Assembly: GCA_963784425.1 (NCBI GenBank)
Contig: CAWARM010000005.1
Span: 70,218 to 134,217 of the forward strand
DNA: 64,000 bases
From: SHZL01 sp963784425
GTDB lineage: Bacteria > Pseudomonadota > Gammaproteobacteria > Xanthomonadales > SZUA-36
Direction: 5' to 3'
Positions 8,974 to 17,974 of this stretch are shown piece by piece (within the stretch, counting starts at the first letter, position 1; each line of letters starts with the position of its first letter). The notes below the pieces were generated by a model. The model did no database searches and was not told the origin of the DNA. It was given only the letters and a program-made list of their open reading frames with translations. The translations under genes and the position numbers were made by a program.

Positions 8974-10116
8974 TTACAAACCGGTCTTGACCCGCGACCA
9001 TGCGCGGGTCCGCCGGCGCTCATCCTTGGGGCCGAAAATATAACCGATTACCGCGCGCTCTCTCTCCGCCTGCGGAGGATAGCTCGCCGGGTCATTAACA
9101 ATTTCCGGCAGCATGTATGGAAAAGACAACAGGTTTGGGTTCGCATACCGGGTTTCGTTGCTGATTGCCCCAATAACCTCCGGGCGCAGCAGGTAGTTAA
9201 GGAACAGATGCGCATTTTCGGGATGCGGTGCATCGGCCGGGATGAAGAGTCCGTCAAACCAGTACAACGCGCCCTCCCGCGGGACATAATAGGCCAGCTT
9301 GACGTCCGCACCCACTTCCGTGGCACGGGCCATAGCCTGTGCATAGTCACCGGACCAACTCATTGCAATACACACTTCACGATTGGGCAGGTCATTGATC
9401 ATGCGCGCTGAACTGAAATAACGCACGTACGGGCGAACCTTTTTCAGCTGCGCTTCGGCCTCTGCAATGTCTTCGGGCTTCATGCTGTTCGGGTCATGGC
9501 CCAGGTACTGCAAGACCATCGGTATGACATCGGTGGGTTCGTCCAGAAACGACACTCCGCAGTCGGCAAAGCGGGAGACGATTGCAGGATCAAACAGCAT
9601 GGCGGCACTTCCCAGCGGCGCGTCGGGCATGCGTGCTTTGACCAGGTCGACATTGATCGCATATCCCGTGCTACCCCACATGTAGGGCATGCCATAGCGG
9701 TTTCCCGGGTCATAGCCAGCCATGGCTTTGAGCACCCACGGGTCAAGGTTATTCCATAGGCTCAGTTTGCTCCGGTCAAGCGGCTGGAACACACCAATCG
9801 GAATCAGCCGCGCGGAATAACGCTCGGCATGCACGACGATATCGTAACCTGTGCTACCGGCAAGCAGCTTGGCTTCAACCACCTCGGTGGAATCGTACAG
9901 GTCGTAATTGACCTTGATGCCATACTCCTTCTCGAAGTTGGCCACGGTATCGGGTGCAATGTAATCAGCCCAATTGTATATATTGAGGACGCGCTCTTCG
10001 TTCGGGCTCGAACCAGTTTTCACGGCAGCATGTGAACCACTGAACGCCACGCTGCCGGCCAGCAAAATGACAAATGCGGTCATGCCCCAGGGGAGTCGAC
10101 TCATGCGCACCATCAT
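8974..10116 (-). CDS. potF: Periplasmic polyamine-binding protein, copy 1 (PotF/PotD-like)
   Basis: A 380-residue solute-binding protein with a signal peptide cleaving near SHA-AVK. The mature part opens with VLNIYNWADYIAPDTV, the PotF/PotD hallmark in which Trp and Tyr line the amine-binding cleft. The acidic and aromatic positions further on (MPYMWGSTGY, MSWSGDY) also match the family. It is a close paralog of the gene immediately upstream, with the same ending RRRTRAWSRVKTGL versus RRRTRLWSRVKTGL, so the pair arose by tandem duplication. Its start ATG overlaps the upstream stop as ATGA. Two binding proteins on one permease may widen the ligand range. Confidence 0.92.
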   Translation of the reverse strand: MMVRMSRLPWGMTAFVILLAGSVAFSGSHAAVKTGSSPNEERVLNIYNWADYIAPDTVANFEKEYGIKVNYDLYDSTEVVEAKLLAGSTGYDIVVHAERYSARLIPIGVFQPLDRSKLSLWNNLDPWVLKAMAGYDPGNRYGMPYMWGSTGYAINVDLVKARMPDAPLGSAAMLFDPAIVSRFADCGVSFLDEPTDVIPMVLQYLGHDPNSMKPEDIAEAEAQLKKVRPYVRYFSSARMINDLPNREVCIAMSWSGDYAQAMARATEVGADVKLAYYVPREGALYWFDGLFIPADAPHPENAHLFLNYLLRPEVIGAISNETRYANPNLLSFPYMLPEIVNDPASYPPQAERERAVIGYIFGPKDERRRTRAWSRVKTGL

Positions 10117-11201
10117 AGCCCCGTTTTCACCCGCGACCAGAGGCGCGTGCGTCGCCGCTCCAGTTTCGGATCATAGATCAGCCCGGCTTGCCAACCCAGT
10201 CTCGCATTCATCGGTGGATACGCCGCCGGGTCATTGAGAAGCTCCGGGTCCATGAAGGGCACGGACGCGAGGTTGGCATTCGCATAGCCGGTGAACTCAC
10301 TGATCCGGGCGATGATTTCCGGCCGCATGAGGAAATTCAGGAAGATATGAGCGTTGCCAGGATGCGGTGCATCGGCAGGGATCAGCCAGGTGTCGAACCA
10401 CAGTACGGTGCCTTCCTTTGGAACACTGTAGGCCAGCTTTACGTCGGCGCCTACTTCGTCGGCCCGCGCCTGGGCCTGGGTGTAATCGCCGGACCAGGTC
10501 ATGGCAATGCAAATATCGCGATTGGGCAGGTCATTCAGGGCCTTGCCCGAGCTGATGTAGCGGATATAGGGTCGCACTGACTTTAGCACAGCTTCCGCTT
10601 CGGCCAGTTGCACCGGGTCCATGCTGTGCGGCTCGTAACCCAGGTACAGCATGACCAGCGGAACCACGGTACTGGAATCATCCAGCAAGGAAATTCCACA
10701 ATCTGCAAAGTGGGCAGCAACAGCGGGATCGAACATCATGGCTGCGCTGTCGACCGGTGCATCAGGCATGCGTTCGCGCACCATGTCGATGTTGTAGGTG
10801 AAACCCGTAGTACCCCACATATACGGAACCGCGTAGGAGTTGCCCGGGTCATCCCTGGCCATGTTATTCAACACCCACGGGTCAAGGTTGCCCCATAAGG
10901 GTAGTTTTTCGTGGTCCAGTGGCTGGAACACCCCCACCCTCATCAGGCGGGTTGAATAACGCAACTCCTGCAAGACCACGTCATATCCGGTTGAGCCGGC
11001 CAGCAGCTTGGCTTCAACCACCGGGGTGGCGTCAAAATTATCGTAATTCACCTTGATGCCGAATTCATGTTCAAACTCGACCAGGGTTTCCGGGGCAATG
11101 TAGTCCACCCAGTTATACACATTGAGTACTTTTTCTTCTGCAAAAAGCGGACCTGCCAGCAGCATGACTGAAAACGCCCAATGAGCACATCGCCAATGCA
11201 A
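10113..11201 (-). CDS. Periplasmic polyamine-binding protein, copy 2 (PotF/PotD-like)
   Basis: A 362-residue paralog of the next gene: signal peptide ending LFA-EEK, then VLNVYNWVDYIAPETLVEF, VPYMWGTTGFTYNIDM and MTWSGDYTQAQ. The start is TTG 11201, supported by a GGAG site 9 bases upstream that lies inside the last codons of the acyl-CoA dehydrogenase, whose stop is 3 bases away, so translation is coupled. Differences from copy 1 at ligand-pocket neighbours (for example WVDYIAPE against WADYIAPD) suggest related but distinct ligands. Which amine each binds cannot be read from sequence. Confidence 0.9.
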   Translation of the reverse strand: MHWRCAHWAFSVMLLAGPLFAEEKVLNVYNWVDYIAPETLVEFEHEFGIKVNYDNFDATPVVEAKLLAGSTGYDVVLQELRYSTRLMRVGVFQPLDHEKLPLWGNLDPWVLNNMARDDPGNSYAVPYMWGTTGFTYNIDMVRERMPDAPVDSAAMMFDPAVAAHFADCGISLLDDSSTVVPLVMLYLGYEPHSMDPVQLAEAEAVLKSVRPYIRYISSGKALNDLPNRDICIAMTWSGDYTQAQARADEVGADVKLAYSVPKEGTVLWFDTWLIPADAPHPGNAHIFLNFLMRPEIIARISEFTGYANANLASVPFMDPELLNDPAAYPPMNARLGWQAGLIYDPKLERRRTRLWSRVKTGL

Positions 11202-11204
11202 GCG

Positions 11205-12372
11205 CTACATCTCCTCAAGGCCACGCTTGGCCAGTGCGCGTGCGATGACCAGGCGCTGCACTTCACTGGCGCCTTCCCAGATGCGATCGACCCGCACCTC
11301 CCGGCTGAATCGCTCCGCACAATTTTCCCGCATGTAGCCACGACCACCGAATATCTGCAGTGTTCGATCCGCTACCCGTCCCGCGGCTTCGGAGGCAAAC
11401 AACTTGGCAATCGAGCAGCGTGCGTGCAGGGACTTCACGTCATCTCCGCGATCATGGGCTTCTGCAGTCTCAAACGTAATCAGGCGTGAGGCCCACAGGT
11501 CCGTTACGTTGTCGGCCAGCATGGCTTGCACCAGTTGCTTGTCGATCAATGGCTCTCCACCGACCATCCGGGTCCGCGCATAGGCAGTGACCTCCTCGGT
11601 CATGCGCGCCATGGCGCCGCAGCACCTGGCGGCAATCATCAGTCGCTCGCGGCGGAACCAGCTGTGGCTGTAACTCCATGCCACCGCCCTCAGCGCCGAG
11701 GCGATTTTCCACCGGGACAAATACTTTGTTGAAGCGCAAAATCGGGTGGTGGTGATCAAACGTGTGGCTGAACAATGGGCTGCGTACTTCTTCAATCCCG
11801 GCAGTAGCTTTGTCCAGCAGGAACATCGCATCGTGCCCGGCATGTGGCCCGCCGGCGAGTTTGGCCTGGATGAAAAAGTAGTCAGCAAGATTGGCGCTGG
11901 TCACAAACCATTTTTCCCCGCTGATGAGGTAACCTCCGCCGCAGGGCGTGGCGGTGGTGTCAATGCGAACATCAGACCCGGACTCGCTTTCAGTGATGGC
12001 GTAGCACTCCTTGCGGCTGCCATCCATCAAGGGCAGCACATAGCGTTGCAACTGGTCTTCGTTGCAGGCCTGGAACATCCACTGATGCGGTTCCGAAAAA
12101 CACCAGCACAGGGCATTGGTTACCCGGCCCAGTTGCTCCCAAACGGCCACCTGGTCGACATTGCGCAACTGCAGGCCACCGTATTGACGCGGTGCATCCA
12201 TTGAACTGAAGCCTAACTCAATGGCCCTTTTCTTGTGGCGCTTGCAGACCTCTGCCGGCAAACTGCCACCATTCATTTCCGCTTCGACTTCGCAGGGGAT
12301 GAGTTCCTGCTCGGCGAAATCGCGGGCCTTTTGCTGCCATTCGGCAGCGGTGCTATCCAGCTTGATTTTCAA
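11205..12372 (-). CDS. Acyl-CoA dehydrogenase (frameshifted near 11665)
   Basis: A flavin-dependent acyl-CoA dehydrogenase of about 388 residues after correction. The N-terminal frame has CYAITESESGSDV and GEKWFVTSANLADYFFIQA, the substrate and FAD region. The C-terminal frame has WFRRERLMIAARCCGAM, FGGRGYMRENCAERFSRE and RIWEGASEVQRLVIAR, with the family catalytic-base region. Removing one base within about 11657-11672 joins the two and gives the usual family length. The start is TTG 12372 with GGAG seven bases upstream. It lies 19 bases after the TetR gene and directly before the binding-protein genes. The enoyl-CoA hydratase and acyl-CoA synthetase on the opposite arm would complete a beta-oxidation-like sequence. 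The frameshift may be an assembly error. Confidence 0.82.
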
Positions 12373-12391
12373 ACGACGATCTCCGGAGTTT

Positions 12392-13030
12392 TTATGCGGC
12401 GAAATGCCTGGGAAAAAGACAGGCCAGGTACGTGTGCACAATCTGCCGGGCTCTTTCCCGGTTCATTTCCCGCGGAGTGACCAGCCAGTCCAGCCACAAG
12501 CCTTCCGCCATGGCAGAAAGACCGTTGGCGATGATCTCGGGATCAAGCGGCCCATACTGTCCTTCCGCAATGATGGTTGCCACCAGTTCCGTCACTGCCT
12601 TATCGTAGCCGCGGTCACGTTCAGCACAGAGCTTGCGATAGGTAGGCCGGGACTTGGTCTCACTCCAGAAGGCAAACCAGACGGCAATCTTGTCGCGGTC
12701 GAATACCGACTTGTCGTAGTCAACGCTGAGCAGGGCCTGCAGCCGCTCGGCCGGGCTCGGTCCGGCATTTACCAGTGCCTTTTCCCACGTATCCTTGTAT
12801 TCACCCGTGACGAACTCCAGCGTTTCAACCAGCAGGCGTTCTTTCGACTGGAAATGCAGGTTGATGATACCCTGGGAGAGATTTGCTTCGCGCGACACCG
12901 TGGCGACGGTGGTATCTGACAAGCCGAACTTGGCGATGGATTGAATAGTGGCCTGGATCAGTTGCAGGCGCCGTGATTCCTTGGACGCGGTGCGCTTGGA
13001 TGGCACCGCCCGGATGGAAACTGCACTCAT
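12392..13030 (-). CDS. TetR-family repressor, BetI-like
   Basis: A 212-residue TetR regulator. The N-terminal helix-turn-helix covers roughly residues 20-65 (IAKFGLSDTTVATVSREANL, then SQGIINLHFQSKERLL), which closely recalls BetI, the choline-responsive repressor of betaine synthesis. The C-terminal ligand domain includes WFAFWSETKSRPTYRK, also BetI-like. Start ATG 13030 is chosen because the conserved part begins soon after it; the open frame runs on to 13225 without support. It heads the leftward operon and faces the aminotransferase operon across a 213-base promoter region holding a 20-base palindrome. It most likely represses both arms and responds to an amine or aldehyde metabolite. Confidence 0.87.
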   Translation of the reverse strand: MSAVSIRAVPSKRTASKESRRLQLIQATIQSIAKFGLSDTTVATVSREANLSQGIINLHFQSKERLLVETLEFVTGEYKDTWEKALVNAGPSPAERLQALLSVDYDKSVFDRDKIAVWFAFWSETKSRPTYRKLCAERDRGYDKAVTELVATIIAEGQYGPLDPEIIANGLSAMAEGLWLDWLVTPREMNRERARQIVHTYLACLFPRHFAA

Positions 13031-13137
13031 CTGCCGTATTCCTGGCCGGCGGGCTTTTGCGGGCTTATGCAGATGTTTTTCATTGAAAACCTCAACTTGA
13101 GTGTACCCGGCGCCACTATATTCGCTTCCCCCCGGTA

Positions 13138-13165
13138 TTGCAATGAATGAATAATCATTCATAAT
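13138..13165 (+). promoter_or_regulatory. Sigma70-like promoter overlapped by a palindromic operator
   Basis: TTGCAA (13138-13143), 16 bases, then CATAAT (13160-13165) form a reasonable promoter for the aminotransferase operon, giving a leader of about 70 bases. The spacer is filled by the palindrome ATGAATGA-ATAA-TCATTCAT (13143-13162). A repressor bound there would block polymerase. The divergent BetI-like TetR gene is the obvious candidate. A similar palindrome with a 2-base spacer sits at 5913-5930 upstream of the Rieske gene. Confidence 0.6.
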
Positions 13166-13243
13166 TGTGGACACCGGACGACCTCCTGTGTCATCCTGTG
13201 CTGGCAAAATCACCCACCATTCCAAGCTTACCTGAGAGGCTTT

Positions 13244-14593
13244 ATGCGTCGCTCACTGACAAACTCCAATGCCCATTTCCGCAAGGCTTCGGCCAAATTG
13301 CCGATGGGAGTGTCTTCCAATTTTCGTTTCTGGGGTGAAGAAAAAACCCTGTATGTCGATCATGGCCGGGGTGCTCACCTGTGGGACATCGATGGCAACA
13401 AATACATAGACTACCGCCTGGCATACGGCCCCAATATCCTGGGCTATGCGGACCCGCGGGTGGATGAAGCAGCGCGCGAAGGCATAACAGTAGGCGGCGT
13501 GTTCGCCTTGTCAACCGAATTGGAGTACGAAGTCGCCAGCCGCATCTCAAAAATGGTGCCAGCGGCCGAAATGGTGCGCTTCTCCAATTCCGGCACTGAA
13601 GCGGTCATGGCTGCCATGCGGCTGGCCAGGGCGTTTACCGGCAAGGATTCGCACGTGATCGTAGAGGGTGGCTACCACGGAATTTATGATTCCGTCCTGT
13701 GGTATTCAAATGTCGAAGAGTGGGACCCCGGGTTGGGTGCACCACCGGTTGAGCCCGAAAGCCGGGGCGTGCCCAAAGTCCTCAGGAAGCTTGCTCACCT
13801 CACGCCGCTGAACGACGCGAACCACCTTGAGCACCTGTTCCGCAGCCATGGCAATGAAATCGGTGCGTTCCTGATAGAGCCCATCATGGGCAATTGCTGC
13901 GCCCTCACTGCCACCGCGCAATACCTGCTTGACGCCAGGGCCCTGTGTGACAAGTACGATGTGGTCATGATCATCGATGAGGTCAAGACCGGTTTTCGCG
14001 TGCGCCGGGGCGGCGTGCAGGAGTTGATGGGGGTCACAGCGGACCTGTGTACTTTTGCCAAGGCGATTGGCAACGGCTACCCGATTTCCGCAGTGGCCGG
14101 GCGCGCGGACATCATGATGCAGGTTGCAGACGGCGTTAAGCACGGGGGCACCTACACCTGCCACTCCGTGGCACTGGCCGCAGCCAACCGGACCTTGCAG
14201 ATTCTCGACGAAACACCCGCGCTGGATACCATTGCCAAATACGGTGATGATATGAATGCCGGCATGGGCCGCATTCTTGACGCACGGGGCATTCCCCACT
14301 GCTTTACCGGGCACGGTTCCATGAGCGGCTTGTTCTTCAGCGACACCGCACCGACCAATTACCGCGACTGGCTGAACTCTGACTACACGTTGTACGATAC
14401 GATGGCGCCCAAACTGCATGAGCTCGGTATCCTGTGCGAACCGGATTCCCGCGAACCCTGGTTTGTGTGTGAAGCACACGACCAGGCCTGCCTGGACCAG
14501 ACTTTGCACGCTTTTGAAATCGCGATTGACGAAACACTGGAAGAGGTCGACGACGCCAGAGCCGTTAATGCGGCCGCACAGGCGGCCGGTTAG
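13244..14593 (+). CDS. Class III aminotransferase, glutamate-1-semialdehyde aminomutase-like
   Basis: A 449-residue PLP enzyme. Recognisable are FSNSGTEAVMAAMRLARAFTG (GTEA cofactor loop, near residue 110), the acidic IIDEVKTGFR motif that contacts the pyridine nitrogen and the PLP lysine in TFAKAIGNGYP (near residue 273). The N-terminal layout and length resemble glutamate-1-semialdehyde aminomutase, but catabolic omega-amine aminotransferases share it. At the head of an operon with flavin oxidoreductases, aldehyde dehydrogenase and acyl-CoA enzymes, deamination of an amino-compound to an aldehyde or keto acid is more likely than heme synthesis. It starts about 70 bases downstream of an operator-overlapped promoter. 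The substrate is undetermined. Confidence 0.85.
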   Translation: MRRSLTNSNAHFRKASAKLPMGVSSNFRFWGEEKTLYVDHGRGAHLWDIDGNKYIDYRLAYGPNILGYADPRVDEAAREGITVGGVFALSTELEYEVASRISKMVPAAEMVRFSNSGTEAVMAAMRLARAFTGKDSHVIVEGGYHGIYDSVLWYSNVEEWDPGLGAPPVEPESRGVPKVLRKLAHLTPLNDANHLEHLFRSHGNEIGAFLIEPIMGNCCALTATAQYLLDARALCDKYDVVMIIDEVKTGFRVRRGGVQELMGVTADLCTFAKAIGNGYPISAVAGRADIMMQVADGVKHGGTYTCHSVALAAANRTLQILDETPALDTIAKYGDDMNAGMGRILDARGIPHCFTGHGSMSGLFFSDTAPTNYRDWLNSDYTLYDTMAPKLHELGILCEPDSREPWFVCEAHDQACLDQTLHAFEIAIDETLEEVDDARAVNAAAQAAG

Positions 14594-14614
14594 CCCGCAA
14601 GAGGAGTAGCTGGA

Positions 14615-16231
14615 TTGAAAAAATACGACGCAATTGTCATTGGTGCCGGGCACAACGGTATCACCAATGGTGCCTACCTGGCCAAGGCCGGGCTGAAGGT
14701 ACTGATGGTTGAGAAAAACCCGTATATAGGCGGCGCGACAGTCAGTCTCGAACTACACAAGGGCTGGATGTATTCCAACTGCTCCTACGTTTGCAGCCTG
14801 TTGCGGCCGGAACTGTATCGCAGCCTCAACCTGGCCAAGTACGGTTTGCAGGTTGTGCCCTACGGCGGCAGTGCCACCATCGCCCAGAATGGGGACATCC
14901 TGGGCAGCTACGTGGATGATGACGTGGCCCGGCGTGAAATTGCCCGGCACAGCAAGCGTGATTCGGATGCAGTAGTCCGTTACCACCGCGACATCATGCG
15001 GCAATGCCGCTTTATCCGGAAGTTTCTGTTGCGCACTGCACCGGACCCTACATCCTTCCGCATGCGCGACCTCCGGGAAATGCTGTACCTGGGGAAGGAA
15101 GCTTCCAGGCTGGGCGAAGACGGGCTGTACGACATGATGCGGTTCTACACCATGAGCATCAAGGACTTCCTGGATGAGTATTTCGAAAGCCCGCTGATCA
15201 AGGCGGCTTATGCAGGCAGCGGCATCATCGGCAGCGCGCTCGGCGTCATGTCGCCCGGCACCGCTTACGTGCTGCTGCACCACGCCATGGGTGAAGTGGA
15301 CGGCAACCCGGGCGCCTGGGGCTTTGCCCGCGGCGGCATGGGCGCTATTGCCAGGGCAATGAACGCCTGTTTTGAGGAATTCGGGGGCCAGACCATTTGC
15401 GGATCCGGCGTCAGCCAGATCATGGTCAAAAACGGCCGTGTGACGGGCGTGGCGCTGGAAAATGGCGATGAACATTATTCTGACGTGGTCGTGTCCAACA
15501 TGACTTTTCCGCGTACCTTCCTGGAATGCATGGATGCGAAAGACCTCGAGCCTTCATTCCTGAAAAAAGTACGGAATTTCAAGATTCGCGGTTCATCGGG
15601 AAAGCTCAATATTGCTTTGAATGGCCTGCCGGACTTTCCCGCACTGCGCGGCAACACCGAATTGATCAAAGGTGACATGCACCTGATTGACTCGATAGAG
15701 CGACTGGAGCGGGCCTATGATGACTGGAAAGATGGTATCTGGTCGCAGGACCCGTACATTGACATGCTGATCCCGTCATTGACCGACCCCACCATGGCCC
15801 CACCAGGCAAGCATTTCATGTCCGTGTTTGTCCAGTACGTGCCACCCAAGGTGCACGGTGAGGAATGGACGGATGCCCAGCGCGACCAATTCGGACAAAC
15901 CGTGATCAACCAGATCAACAATTACGCACCGGGATTCAAAGACCTGATCCTGCACGCGGAAGTGCGCACACCACGGGAGCTGGAAAAGGAGGTGGGGCTC
16001 ACCGAAGGCAACATTTTCCAGGGTGAGCTGACCATGGATCAACTGATGTTCAACCGCCCGATTCCGGGGTACGCGCAATACCGCGGTCCGGCCAGGGGTT
16101 TGTACATGTGCGGTTCTTCCAACCATCCTGGTGGCGGTGTCATGGCAGCCCCGGGCGCCAACGCGGCGCGCGAAATCCTGCTGGATATGCGCAAACCCAA
16201 TACCGTTCCGGAGGGCTGGATCGATGACTAG
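14615..16231 (+). CDS. Phytoene-desaturase-like FAD oxidoreductase, copy 1
   Basis: A 538-residue flavoprotein of the NAD(P)-binding Rossmann/phytoene dehydrogenase superfamily. The dinucleotide fold is AIVIGAGHNGITNGAYLAKA at residues 5-25, followed by the FAD ribityl-binding GGATVS. The C-terminal FAD motif includes MCGSSNHPGGGVMAAPGANA. The start is TTG 14615, preceded by GAGGAG. Despite the family name, nothing nearby concerns carotenoids; many members oxidise or isomerise small amines and acids. The next gene is a paralog overlapping by 8 bases, so the two probably form a heteromer or act in sequence. Confidence 0.82.
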   Translation: MKKYDAIVIGAGHNGITNGAYLAKAGLKVLMVEKNPYIGGATVSLELHKGWMYSNCSYVCSLLRPELYRSLNLAKYGLQVVPYGGSATIAQNGDILGSYVDDDVARREIARHSKRDSDAVVRYHRDIMRQCRFIRKFLLRTAPDPTSFRMRDLREMLYLGKEASRLGEDGLYDMMRFYTMSIKDFLDEYFESPLIKAAYAGSGIIGSALGVMSPGTAYVLLHHAMGEVDGNPGAWGFARGGMGAIARAMNACFEEFGGQTICGSGVSQIMVKNGRVTGVALENGDEHYSDVVVSNMTFPRTFLECMDAKDLEPSFLKKVRNFKIRGSSGKLNIALNGLPDFPALRGNTELIKGDMHLIDSIERLERAYDDWKDGIWSQDPYIDMLIPSLTDPTMAPPGKHFMSVFVQYVPPKVHGEEWTDAQRDQFGQTVINQINNYAPGFKDLILHAEVRTPRELEKEVGLTEGNIFQGELTMDQLMFNRPIPGYAQYRGPARGLYMCGSSNHPGGGVMAAPGANAAREILLDMRKPNTVPEGWIDD

Positions 16232-17789
16232 TCTCAATAAACACAACAACGTTGTCATCATTGGCGCCGGCCACAACGGCCTGGTGTGTGCCGCCTACCT
16301 TGCAAAAGCCGGGAAAAAAGTAACGGTGGTCGAGGCCGCCGGGCAAGTGGGCGGTGCTGCCGTTACGCGCGAATTTGCCCCGGGCTTCAAAGTGTCAGCC
16401 TGCGCCCATGTGCTTAACCTGCTGGACAAAAACATCAGCCGGGAGCTGCAACTGGAAAGCCATGGCCTGTCCATGGCCAGGCAGGGCCTGTCCACTATTG
16501 CGCTGGGCAAAGATGGCGATCACCTCGTGGTGAAAGGCGAGCAGGTGGACGGCAAAGTTTCAGGCGCTGATCAGCTTGCGTTCAAGGAATACCGTCGTTT
16601 CATGTCCCGTTTTGCGGGGGTGATCTCGAAACTGCATAACCGGATTCCGCCGCGGTTCAACTTCGGCAACCGCAGTGACCTGATCCAGTTGGGCAAGCTG
16701 GCATTGGATATCCGCTTGCTCGGGCGTGACGACATGCGCGAGTTTCTGCGCATTGCCGGCATCAACATTTATGACGTGCTGCAGGAAAATTTTGACAGCG
16801 ACTTGCTCAAAGGCGCATTGGCGCTGGATGCGGTACTGGGTACGTACTCGGGGCCGCGCTCCAACAACAGTGTGTTCACTGCTTTGCACCGACTGAGCGG
16901 CAATACCGGCGGTGCGCCGGGGGCCCTTTCCCTGCCGCGTGGTGGCATGGGAGCCGTGAGCGAGGCGCTGGCAGCCGCAGCACGCAAGCACGGCGCCCAG
17001 ATCCGCACCTCCAGCCCGGTGGCCCGCATCACCATGGACGGGGACCACGCTATCGGCGTGGAACTGGGCAATGGCGAGCAATTGTTGGCCGATACCGTGG
17101 TGTCCGGCGCAGATCCGAAAACCACCTTCCTCGGCCTGCTGGGCGCGCGGCACCTGGAGGCCGGTTTCGCCCAGAAGATCAAGAATATCCGGGCCAAAGG
17201 CAACGCGGCCAAGCTGCACCTGGCGCTCAGCGGGCTGCCGGAATTCACCGGTTTGCGCGCTGAACAACTGGGTGAACGCCTGGTGATCGCGCCCGATCTG
17301 CATTACATCGAAAAAGCCTTCAACCATTCCAAGTACGGCGAGTTTTCAGCCAAACCGGTAATGGAAATCGTATTCCCCAGCGTATCTGATGCTTCTCTTG
17401 CCCCTCCGGGACATCACGTGATGTCGGCTATCGTGCAGTACGCACCGCATGAGCTCAAAGGCGGTTGGGGTGCAGGTAAGTCCGCCTTTACCGATGTGGT
17501 TCTGGACCTGCTTGAGCAGTATGCACCGGATATTCGCAGTAAGGCGGTCATGGCTGAATTGCTCACCCCGCAGGATATTGAGCGGGAGTTCCGCATGACC
17601 GGCGGCCATTGGCACCATGGGGAGATGTCCATGGACCAGTTCCTGATGTTGCGCCCTGTTCCAGGCGCCGCGCAGTATGCCACCCCGGTACCTGGCCTCT
17701 ACCTCTGTGGCGCAGGCAGTCATCCCGGCGGCGGTGTCATGGGTAGCGCCGGACGCAATGCGGCCAGGGCCGTCCTAGGGAAGCTCTGA
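16224..17789 (+). CDS. Phytoene-desaturase-like FAD oxidoreductase, copy 2
   Basis: A 521-residue paralog of the preceding gene, with VVIIGAGHNGLVCAAYLAKA at the N-terminus, GGAAVTREFAPGFK following, and CGAGSHPGGGVMGSAGRNAA near the C-terminus. ATG 16224 (MTSLNKHNN) is preferred: GGAGGG lies 9 bases upstream, and the overlap with the previous stop implies coupling. A longer frame from 16131 would lie wholly inside the upstream gene. Its stop codon is within the first hairpin of the repeat element at 17783-17928. The reaction is unknown; amine or acid dehydrogenation in the same pathway is inferred from the operon. Confidence 0.82.
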   Translation: MTSLNKHNNVVIIGAGHNGLVCAAYLAKAGKKVTVVEAAGQVGGAAVTREFAPGFKVSACAHVLNLLDKNISRELQLESHGLSMARQGLSTIALGKDGDHLVVKGEQVDGKVSGADQLAFKEYRRFMSRFAGVISKLHNRIPPRFNFGNRSDLIQLGKLALDIRLLGRDDMREFLRIAGINIYDVLQENFDSDLLKGALALDAVLGTYSGPRSNNSVFTALHRLSGNTGGAPGALSLPRGGMGAVSEALAAAARKHGAQIRTSSPVARITMDGDHAIGVELGNGEQLLADTVVSGADPKTTFLGLLGARHLEAGFAQKIKNIRAKGNAAKLHLALSGLPEFTGLRAEQLGERLVIAPDLHYIEKAFNHSKYGEFSAKPVMEIVFPSVSDASLAPPGHHVMSAIVQYAPHELKGGWGAGKSAFTDVVLDLLEQYAPDIRSKAVMAELLTPQDIEREFRMTGGHWHHGEMSMDQFLMLRPVPGAAQYATPVPGLYLCGAGSHPGGGVMGSAGRNAARAVLGKL

Positions 17790-17928
17790 ATAATGCCATC
17801 CTCGCATTCTCAGAGCACGCCAAACAAAAAGTGTGATTTTTGTTTGACTTCATTTTCAATGATTTGCAATCATCGAAAATGGCGGCACGTCCCTGTACCG
17901 CGGAAACTCTGAATAAATCAGAGTTTCC
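17783..17928 (+). repeat. Four-hairpin repeat element, right copy, upstream of the GcvT-like gene
   Basis: Sense-oriented to the GcvT-like gene and ending 46 bases before its start. The four stems are: 17783-17816 (GCTCTGA/TCAGAGC arms, overlapping the upstream stop); 17821-17846, a perfect 10-bp stem with 6-base loop; 17851-17881, a 31-base near-palindrome with one internal mismatch; and 17902-17928, a perfect 11-bp stem with 5-base loop. In the left copy the first arms are GTTCTGA/TCAGAAC, so a C-G pair is replaced by T-A with pairing kept. GGGAAGCTCTGA at one end and its near-complement at the other could also be terminal inverted repeats. Confidence 0.75.
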
Positions 17929-17974
17929 CTGGGCAATTAAGGCAACACTTCATTAGCGCACGGACGAGATTCAC

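Noticed and set aside
5743..17928. The inverted repeats as ends of a 12-kb composite transposon
   Set aside because: No transposase lies within or beside either copy, the copies are each inside coherent operons, and the intervening genes share the same base composition as the flanks.
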